Assembly: GCF_000420825.1 (NCBI RefSeq)
Contig: NZ_ATVR01000008.1
Location: forward strand, 1-64,000
Direction: 5' to 3'
DNA from: Butyrivibrio sp. AE2015
Lineage (GTDB): Bacteria; Bacillota; Clostridia; Lachnospirales; Lachnospiraceae
Length of the DNA stretch: 64,000 nucleotides
Below, piece by piece: positions 58,034-64,000 of the stretch (its first letter is position 1; each line of letters starts with the position of its first letter). A model generated the notes under the pieces. The model was not told the origin of the DNA. It searched no databases and saw only the letters and a program-made list of their open reading frames with translations. The position numbers and the translations under genes are program-made.

Positions 58034-58753
58034 ATGATATCATTGCAAAAGTTGTTAGAATTCTGCTTCATGGATTCAGGCGTATCTGCCAAGATTCCCA
58101 AGAAACACAAGTATCTGGGTTACGTTGCTAGACTAGCTAAAACTTTGTATAATGAACTCAAATATTACCCTAGAATGCGAGTATTGATTATTTATACTGC
58201 TGATGTGAAAAGAACTCAGACAAAGCCTGATTTAAGCCTTGGTGATTTTACAATGCATATTGAAGAGGCATTTTTATCTGAAATAGATGCAGAAGAACTT
58301 TGGGTGAGAATATCAGAAAATGTCAGAAGATTTGAAAAACTTGAAGACAAGGATCTGATGCAGCTTATAATATATCCGCTCACTTTTATAGAAAGAGAAG
58401 AAAAGCAGATCGCGATCCAAAGAGCAATTGAACTTGTAGATGAGATAAGAAATGAGAATCAGAGAATATTTGCATTAAAAGGTTTGCTTGTATTTTGTGA
58501 TAAGGTGATTCTTATGGAAGATGCTGATAAGATAAGGAGGATGCTGATGTTGACTAAGGTAGAGCAGATAATAGAAAAAGAGAAACAGGATGCTATTGCT
58601 GAAAACACTAAAAAGGTAACAACAAGTGTAACGGCAAGTGTAACAGATGGTATTGCAAAAAATCTTCTTAGGAGTGGCAGTAGCCCGGAGTATGTAGCAC
58701 AAAACACGGGATTGTCAATTGATTATATAATGAAGCTTAATCTTACTGAATAA
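58034..58753 (+). CDS. PD-(D/E)XK nuclease family (Rpn-like), N-terminally short copy
   Basis: The 239 residues have YYPRMRVLIIYTADVKRTQTKPDLSLGDFTMHIEEAFLSEIDAEELW (about 42-92) and a long helical segment ending in a KVEQIIEKEKQDAIAENTKKV region, then LLRSGSSPEYVAQNTGLSIDYIMKL, the small C-terminal helical motif of Rpn/PD-(D/E)XK transposase-like proteins in Clostridia. The D-x(n)-ExK catalytic core normally found in the first 100 residues is not visible, so the gene is probably a 5'-deleted remnant. It stands alone, divergent from the LicD fusion. Confidence 0.6.
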   Translation: MISLQKLLEFCFMDSGVSAKIPKKHKYLGYVARLAKTLYNELKYYPRMRVLIIYTADVKRTQTKPDLSLGDFTMHIEEAFLSEIDAEELWVRISENVRRFEKLEDKDLMQLIIYPLTFIEREEKQIAIQRAIELVDEIRNENQRIFALKGLLVFCDKVILMEDADKIRRMLMLTKVEQIIEKEKQDAIAENTKKVTTSVTASVTDGIAKNLLRSGSSPEYVAQNTGLSIDYIMKLNLTE

Positions 58754-59195
58754 TTGATATAAGGCAGATATAAAAAGAAATGTGAATGTTTTGAGAAGTA
58801 TGTACACCTGATAGGTATAAAGTTTTACTAGAGCTTGTAGCCGATGCACATTTAAATGTGTATCGGCTTTTTTAACGCCCAAACGAATCTAAATGATTGA
58901 TTGAGTGCATAAAGAGCGATAAAATAAAATATATATATACAGAATTTAGATAAAAGAAGTGCGAAGTATTGGTGAACCTTGACAAGTTCATACTTTACAT
59001 TTGGGTGGGGATATGCTATTGTATCAAAGCAATCTTACATACATAGTGTTCGTGGCAATTCGCCAGACTATTCCCATGATTGACTTTTGAACTAACGATG
59101 ATCTCTTTTTACGGTCTTTTTGTGTCTTGGAAGTCTTCTTATATCTTACCTATGTGTGTTGGATATTGTAATTACATACATAAAGGAGAAAAGAA
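58754..59195. other. Intergenic region of 442 bases
   Basis: Apart from the terminator at 58839-58874, this interval holds no coding frame and no RNA gene I can recognise. TTGACA at 58979-58984 has no correctly spaced -10 box. The bases around 59038-59180 contain CTTACATACATA and ATTACATACATA, a short loose repeat. Confidence 0.5.
58839..58874 (+). terminator. Rho-independent terminator
   Basis: AGCCGATGCACATTT and AAATGTGTATCGGCT form a long stem with one mismatch, followed by six T residues. Confidence 0.88.
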
Positions 59196-60185
59196 TTGAA
59201 AGAAAATGACAAAAAGAATAATCCAGCCTATTCTGAAACTGCATACGATGATGCATTCAGAACCATGGAGGGACGCTGTAATGATTTATTAATACCATTT
59301 GTAAACTATATGTTTGATGAAGAATATGATAAATCGGCAGTGGTAAAAAGACTACGAAACGAACATTATATTGAACATGAGGATGGCTCAGAAGAGAAAA
59401 GAGTAACAGATTCTTTTTTTGATATAACTTGCAATAATATCACCAAAAGATATCATCTGGAATGCGAAAGCAAAAAATATGATGGGATAATACTTGTAAG
59501 AGTATTTGAATATGGAACTCAGATTGCTATCGATAACGGAGAAAAGAGTTTATATAAAGCAAGATTTACTTTTCCTGAATCAGGCGTGTTACTTTTGCGA
59601 GCAGGAAATGAAGTTGCTGATAAGGCTACAATTGAAATAGCGTTGCCCAATGATAAGGAAGTATCATATGACATACCATTACTAAAAGTGTCGGATTATA
59701 GCATTGATGAGATTTTTAGTAAGAAGCTATATATGTTGATTCCTTTTTATATTTTTAACTTTGAGAGAAAACTTCCGGTAATTAATTGCAACGAAGCTCA
59801 AATTGACGACTTACTTGGAATTTATGAAAAGATTTTTCTGAGATTGAAGCAAGAGCAAGAAGTTGGCAACTTGTCAGCACTTTCCTATGATGCTATCATA
59901 AGGTTAACATATAGAGTTGCGTACAAACTAACGATGAAACAGGACAATGTTCAGAAGAAAGTGGGTGACGTTATGGGTGGAAAAGTATTAGATCTACCAT
60001 GCTTCAGAGCATATGATCAAGGATTAGAAGAAGGTATAGAACAAGGTATAGAAGCCTTTATCGAAGATAAGTTAGAAGATGGTATTTCTACTGATATAAT
60101 AAAAAGCAAACTGTGTAAGAGATTTGAAATCTCAGAAGAAAAAGCAAATGAGTATATAAATAAAGTGCTCAGTAAAACAGAATAA
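59196..60185 (+). CDS. Rpn/PD-(D/E)XK nuclease-like protein
   Basis: This 329-residue protein has YDDAFRTMEGRCNDLLIPFVNYMF near the N-terminus, then RVTDSFFDITCNNITKRYHLECESK (about 66-90), matching a D-x(n)-E-x-E/K nuclease core, and HxECE followed by RVFEYGTQIA. The C-terminus has EGIEQGIEAFIEDKLEDGISTDIIKSKLCKRFEISEEKANEYI, a helix pair typical of this family. Start is a TTG at 59196, seven bases after AAGGAG. Likely an accessory DNA-acting protein, unrelated to the glycan genes. Confidence 0.75.
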   Translation: MKENDKKNNPAYSETAYDDAFRTMEGRCNDLLIPFVNYMFDEEYDKSAVVKRLRNEHYIEHEDGSEEKRVTDSFFDITCNNITKRYHLECESKKYDGIILVRVFEYGTQIAIDNGEKSLYKARFTFPESGVLLLRAGNEVADKATIEIALPNDKEVSYDIPLLKVSDYSIDEIFSKKLYMLIPFYIFNFERKLPVINCNEAQIDDLLGIYEKIFLRLKQEQEVGNLSALSYDAIIRLTYRVAYKLTMKQDNVQKKVGDVMGGKVLDLPCFRAYDQGLEEGIEQGIEAFIEDKLEDGISTDIIKSKLCKRFEISEEKANEYINKVLSKTE

Positions 60186-60196
60186 TAATGATAATG

Positions 60197-60239
60197 ACTC
60201 CCAATGTAAGGTGTGAAATCTTATGTTGGGAGTTTTTTT
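60197..60239 (+). terminator. Rho-independent terminator
   Basis: ACTCCCAATGTAAG (60197-60210) pairs with CTTATGTTGGGAGT (60220-60233) around GTGTGAAAT, followed by seven T residues. Confidence 0.9.
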
Positions 60240-60284
60240 ATTTAATAGAGTAGGAAATTGCTTCGCAAATCCTATTAAATAAAA
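60238..60284. repeat. Near-perfect palindrome beside the decayed epimerase
   Basis: TTTAATAG...TAGGAAATTGC and GCAAATCCTATTAAATA pair around TTC, a stem of about 20 base pairs with small bulges. It lies between the terminator of the nuclease-like gene and the place where epimerase homology begins, so it may mark an insertion or deletion endpoint. Confidence 0.5.
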
Positions 60285-60313
60285 CCGCCAAGAAGTGCAT
60301 ATGAAGGAAAAAA

Positions 60314-61153
60314 TATGGACTCAGAAAAGATTTTTGTGACCAGATCATCAATGAGGAATTTGAATTTATACAGGGAGACGTAAAAGATTACAATACTTGT
60401 TTTTAGGCATGTGAAGGGATTGATTTTATTCTCCACGAGGCAGCTTGGGGGAGTGTGCCCAGAAGCATCGAGATGCCACTTTTTTACAGTGCAAATAATA
60501 TTACCGGCTCTCTTAATATGCTGGAAGCGGTACGTCAGAATAAGGTTAAACGGTTTGTCTATGCATCATCCTCGAGTGTTTATGGAGATGAACCTAATCT
60601 ACCCAAGACAGAAGGACGGGAAGGGAATTTGCTTTCTCCATATGCTTTGACAAAACAATGTGATGAGGAGTGGGCGAAGCAATATACAAGACATTATGGT
60701 TTGGAAACTGTTGGGCTTCGATATTTCAATGTATTTGGTAAAAGGCAGGATCCAAATGGTGCATATGCTGCGGTAATACCAAAATTTATTAGCCAATTGA
60801 TACGTGGAGAACGTCCGACTATTAACGGAGATGGAAAGCAGAGCAGGGACTTTACATACATAGAAAATGTTATAGAGGCAAATCTGAAGTCTTGTGTAGC
60901 TGGAGAAACAGTGGTTGGAAAGAGCTACAATATTGTTTACGGTGGTCAGGAGTATCTGATAGACGTTTATAATTATATCTGTAAAGCACTGGAAGTCTCG
61001 ATTGAACCAATATTTGGATCGGACAGGGCAGGAGATATTAAGCATAGTAATGCTGATATATCGAAGGCGAGAGAGAAGATAGGTTACGATCCAGAATGGA
61101 GTTTTGAGCGCGGGGTTGAAGAGGCTATTGAGTGGTATTCAACAATCAAATGA
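60314..61153 (+). pseudogene. NAD-dependent sugar-nucleotide epimerase/dehydratase, decayed
   Basis: The frame 60314-61153 reads as an extended SDR epimerase of the UDP-glucuronate/GlcNAc 4-epimerase type: EFIQGDVKDYNTC, then an in-frame TAG (60404-60406), then ACEGIDFILHEAAWGSVPRSIE, VYASSSSVYG, YALTKQCDEEWAKQY (the YxxxK catalytic pair), LRYFNVFGKRQDPNG and DFTYIENV. The N-terminal 60 or so residues with the GxxGxxG NAD motif are absent. A single C-to-T change (CAG to TAG) would explain the stop. The start at ATG 60455 leaves 232 residues without the NAD-binding loop, so a working enzyme is unlikely. Confidence 0.82.
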
Positions 61154-61164
61154 AGGGGCATATC

Positions 61165-62313
61165 ATGGAAAAACAGAGAAATATTCAATTGTTTAAGGCG
61201 AAATATGATATTGAAGCTTGCTTAAAAGAAATTAGAGAGTGTCTTGAAATTGGATGGACAGGAATAGGATTTAAAACTGTAGAATTCGAAAACAAGTGGA
61301 AAGAGTATACGGGTTATTCAAATGCCTTTTTTACAAATTCCGCAACAGCTGGTCTTTATCTTTCATTAGATATCTTAAAAGAAGAAAACGGTTGGGATGA
61401 ACATTGCGAGGTTATTACTACGCCTATAACTTTTGTCTCCACGAATCACGCAATTCTTAAAGCGGGGTTATGCCCTGTTTTTGCTGATGTCGATGATACC
61501 CTGTGTTTGAATCCAGATGAAGTTGTTAAGAAAATAACACCAGCGACAAAAGCGGTTATGTATGTCGGTATGGGAGGGAATGCAGGACATATTGATAAAA
61601 TAATAAATATTTGCAGGGATCATAATCTCAAGTTGATCCTAGATGCCGCACATATGTCGGGAACAAGGTGGAATCAAAAAATAGTTGGAAGGGAAGCGGA
61701 TGTAATCATAAATTCTTTTCAGGCCGTGAAAAATCTTCCTACTGGCGATAGTGGAATGTTGTGCTTTCAGAATGATGAGTATGACAAGATAGCGAGGAAG
61801 AAAGCGTGGCTAGGAATTAATAAAGACACATATCTTCGCTCGTCGGATGGTGGTAACTACAAATGGAAATATGATGTCGAGTATGTAGGAGATAAATATC
61901 ACGGTAATTCCATCATGGCATCTTTAGCTATCGCCCAACTCAAACATTTAGATGATGATAATGAATACAGAAGGAAACTTGCTTCGTGGTATGAAGAACA
62001 GTTGGTGCGGCTTGTCAAGGAAGGAGGGATACGGTTAATTCATATCCCAAATGAATGTATATCGAGTCGCCATTTATTTCAGATAGTTGTAGATAAAAGA
62101 GATGAATTGGTTGATGAATTAAATGAAAATGGTATATATCCTGGAGTTCATTATGTGGATAATACGGAGTATAAAATGTATAGTTATGCAAAAGGAACAT
62201 GTCCTGTAGCACATTATTATAGTGAACATCTAGTTTCGTTGCCAATGCATTTAGATCTTAATCGAGATGACGTTGAGTATATATGCGAAATTATACGAGG
62301 AGCAATTGTATGA
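61165..62313 (+). CDS. DegT/DnrJ/EryC1/StrS family PLP-dependent protein
   Basis: The protein has about 382 residues. It matches sugar aminotransferases that act on keto-sugar nucleotides: FFTNSATAGLYLSLDIL, TPITFVSTNHAILKAGLCPVFADVD (about 85-109), LKLILDAAHMSGTRW and NSFQAVKNLPTGDSGML (about 190-206), where the lysine of VKN binds PLP. Key residues are intact although the usual SFHAAK is SFQAVK. I chose the ATG at 61165, seven bases after AAGGGG (61153-61158). It follows the broken epimerase by 11 bases, so its keto-sugar substrate must now come from elsewhere. The family predicts an amino sugar in the glycan. Confidence 0.88.
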   Translation: MEKQRNIQLFKAKYDIEACLKEIRECLEIGWTGIGFKTVEFENKWKEYTGYSNAFFTNSATAGLYLSLDILKEENGWDEHCEVITTPITFVSTNHAILKAGLCPVFADVDDTLCLNPDEVVKKITPATKAVMYVGMGGNAGHIDKIINICRDHNLKLILDAAHMSGTRWNQKIVGREADVIINSFQAVKNLPTGDSGMLCFQNDEYDKIARKKAWLGINKDTYLRSSDGGNYKWKYDVEYVGDKYHGNSIMASLAIAQLKHLDDDNEYRRKLASWYEEQLVRLVKEGGIRLIHIPNECISSRHLFQIVVDKRDELVDELNENGIYPGVHYVDNTEYKMYSYAKGTCPVAHYYSEHLVSLPMHLDLNRDDVEYICEIIRGAIV

Positions 62314-63410
62314 GGAAGATTCTTTTGTGGGGAGCTGGTCGAGTTTGTGATTACTTTTCAAAGAAAATTAAACAGTTTTATGAAAATGAAATATCTATTG
62401 TTGGTATAACGGATAGTTATCGCACGCATGAAGATATGGTTAGCAAACGGGACTATATTGATTTGATATCCTTTAAAGAAACAGAATTTGATGATGTGGT
62501 AGTTACAGTAGGATCATATGATACGTTTCTGCGTATAAAAAAGTTCATAGAGGACATAACAGAGGGCATAAACAGTATACATTGGTATAAGGATTATGAA
62601 GGGGAACTTAGACGGCAGAGGATTATAAAAAAATATAAGGGTGTAGATGGCATGGAAGAGACGCTTGAGTGGATTTCCAGAAACGGATTGAGTACGCGAA
62701 ACCAGTTTCAAAATCAAAAGAAGATCATATATGAAATGCACCTTGATAAAATGAATGGATATCCTTACATAGTTTTTGAGGATAAAAAGGTTTATTATCC
62801 TCGTGAATACTGGATTGAGAAACCTGAAAATGAAAGGCATATAGTGAATTTTGAGGAAGATAATCAGTATCCAGGAAGTCCTCATTTGTATACATACGAG
62901 GGACACGATATCCATGAGGGTGACTGTATAGTAGATGCTGGAGCTTGTGAAGGCAACTTTTCAATTAAGTATATAGAAAAAGTGAAAACAGTTTACCTAA
63001 TAGAACCTGATACGAAATGGAGAAAGCCATTAGAATTAACTTTTACACCATGGAAAGAGAAGTGTCGGTTTATATGGAGAGGTCTAAGTGATCATTCTGG
63101 AGATGAGAGCATAGATCTGGATACTATATTTCAAAATGAACTTAAACCGGATTTTATAAAAATGGACATTGAAGGAGCTGAGTGCAGAGCGTTGTTGGGA
63201 GGATTGGATGTAATAAAAAATGCTCATCCTACGATGTCGGTTTGCTCTTATCATAGAAAAAATGACGAGAGAAATATTAGATTTATTCTAGAAGCTCTGG
63301 GATATAAAACGCATATATCAAATGGAACAATGTTTTATGCTGATAAAGACATAGATTGGAGCCTTGATTTTAGAAAAGGTATGGTATACGCAGATTGGGG
63401 AGATAATTGA
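62310..63410 (+). CDS. FkbM family methyltransferase with N-terminal Rossmann-like domain
   Basis: The 366 residues start MRKILLWGAGRVCDYFSKKI, a Rossmann-like nucleotide-binding segment as found in proteins fused to FkbM domains. The methyltransferase domain (about 200-340) has DCIVDAGACEGNFSIKYIE and VYLIEPDTKW for SAM, FIKMDIEGAECRALLGG as the FkbM hallmark, and SVCSYHRKNDE. FkbM enzymes O-methylate sugars or polyketides. The start overlaps the aminotransferase stop (ATGA) and follows GAGGAG by seven bases. Confidence 0.88.
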   Translation: MRKILLWGAGRVCDYFSKKIKQFYENEISIVGITDSYRTHEDMVSKRDYIDLISFKETEFDDVVVTVGSYDTFLRIKKFIEDITEGINSIHWYKDYEGELRRQRIIKKYKGVDGMEETLEWISRNGLSTRNQFQNQKKIIYEMHLDKMNGYPYIVFEDKKVYYPREYWIEKPENERHIVNFEEDNQYPGSPHLYTYEGHDIHEGDCIVDAGACEGNFSIKYIEKVKTVYLIEPDTKWRKPLELTFTPWKEKCRFIWRGLSDHSGDESIDLDTIFQNELKPDFIKMDIEGAECRALLGGLDVIKNAHPTMSVCSYHRKNDERNIRFILEALGYKTHISNGTMFYADKDIDWSLDFRKGMVYADWGDN

Positions 63411-63412
63411 AA

Positions 63413-64000
63413 ATGAATATTCTGATAGAAGGTATTAATCTTGAGAATTATTACTCAAAGGAACATGAATCTTTTAAGAATGGGCTCAGAACTATGTACG
63501 GAGCTAAAGTTTGGGGCAAAGGATACGAGAATTATGATCCTGAGGTGGACTCGTTTCTGGAAATTCGAAGGAGAACCTTTGGTGATGAAGAGATAGACTT
63601 GTTAATAATTATGGGAGCAAATAATTATGGATTCAAGGATGGTATAGGCGCCTCTTATAATGTTGAAAAGGCTGAGGAAGGATTTTATTATAGGGATCTT
63701 GAAAAGCTAAAGTGTAAAAAGGCGGTATTATTATACGATTTTTGGTCCGAAGCTGAATGTAAAAGGGAAGAGTATTTTGATTTTATTCTAAAGAATCAGA
63801 TTGATATTATTTTTACTTTGTTCCGATATCCGCTACATATTTGGAGATTATATCCGGATATCATAGATCGAATGATATGGTTGCCACCTAGTTTTAATCC
63901 AGGTATTTTTAATGATTGGGGAATGGAAAAGAAATATGATGTAGGCAATCTAAACTCGGGAATTTTTTCTGCGGATTCTTTTTATCCGGAGCGCCATAAG
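63413..64000 (+). CDS. CgeB-like glycosyltransferase, 5' part, runs off the window
   Basis: An open frame from the ATG at 63413, two bases after the FkbM gene stop, continues to the end of the window (196 codons). It reads MNILIEGINLENYYSKEHESFK, DLLIIMGANNYGFKDG, KAVLLYDFWSEAEC, IFTLFRYPLHIWRLYPD and IWLPPSFNPGIF. The pattern of LPP[SG]FNP, in place of the LPLGV block of the CgeB-like genes, and the spacing to the DUF3880-type N-terminal half suggest the same family. The C-terminal sugar-binding half is not in the window. Confidence 0.65.
   Translation, partial: MNILIEGINLENYYSKEHESFKNGLRTMYGAKVWGKGYENYDPEVDSFLEIRRRTFGDEEIDLLIIMGANNYGFKDGIGASYNVEKAEEGFYYRDLEKLKCKKAVLLYDFWSEAECKREEYFDFILKNQIDIIFTLFRYPLHIWRLYPDIIDRMIWLPPSFNPGIFNDWGMEKKYDVGNLNSGIFSADSFYPERHK

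Noticed and set aside
58979-59022. TTGACA as promoter of the nuclease-like gene
   Set aside because: The nearest TATGCT-type -10 is 27 bases away, too far for sigma-A.
60411-60650. Overlapping frame inside the epimerase pseudogene
   Set aside because: It is out of frame with the clear epimerase blocks and has no similarity to anything recognised.
1-64000. tRNA, rRNA genes and CRISPR arrays
   Set aside because: No tRNA or rRNA signatures and no regularly spaced identical repeats with unique spacers were found.

Overview
The window looks like chromosome of an anaerobic, flagellated member of the Lachnospiraceae, most likely Butyrivibrio or Pseudobutyrivibrio. This rests on the AT-rich base composition, strong AGGAGG-type ribosome binding sites, sigma-28 (SigD-type) promoters with the Firmicute spacing, FliW next to CsrA, and protein families typical of that group (WavE-like and CgeB-like glycosyltransferases, AAA-ATPase/PD-(D/E)XK proteins). 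The genus is an inference, not a proof.

Layout. Positions 1-1240 hold the end of an IS3-family element followed by about 0.95 kb of gene-free, repeat-rich DNA. Positions 1122-4904 carry a stress and housekeeping stretch: hsp20 with a CIRCE operator, a small acidic protein, a calcium-loop protein with a flagellar-type promoter, an MscS channel and thymidine kinase. Positions 4934-12718 are the late flagellar hook-filament operon flgM-flgN-flgK1-flgK2-flgL-fliW-csrA, driven by two sigma-28 promoters. A CgeB-like glycosyltransferase follows, then flaG-fliD-fliS-(fliT-like) with its own sigma-28 promoter, a WavE-like glycosyltransferase, and two short flagellin genes, each with a sigma-28 promoter and a terminator.

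From 20.8 to 58 kb lies a very large glycan-assembly island, almost certainly for decorating the filament or another surface polymer. It is built from a few reused modules: a DUF6492-like GT-A domain, a GT2 domain, a vestigial methyltransferase-like domain, an FkbH-like HAD domain, an SGNH-like domain, WavE-like enzymes (three), CgeB-like enzymes (seven or eight) and LicD-like enzymes (two). Several proteins are fusions of these (1279, 1068, 790, 665 and 614 residues), and some copies have lost catalytic motifs. The 44.0-57.9 kb part adds nucleotidyltransferases, a glycerophosphodiesterase-like protein, a HAD phosphatase/mutase, a cupin, a pentulose-phosphate epimerase-like protein and LicD. 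Together these suggest that a phosphodiester-linked (phospho-alditol, phosphoglycerol or phosphocholine-like) group is built and attached.

The last part (58-64 kb) has nuclease-like accessory genes, a decayed sugar-nucleotide epimerase, a DegT-like aminotransferase, an FkbM methyltransferase and the start of another CgeB-like gene, so the glycan locus continues beyond the window.

Regulation is readable in places. Six sigma-28 sites share an exact 15-base spacer. Short hairpins that present GGA in the loop, matching the known CsrA consensus, sit in front of flgL, fliD and flagellin 2. This suggests that CsrA, encoded here beside its antagonist FliW, controls several late flagellar genes and not only flagellin.
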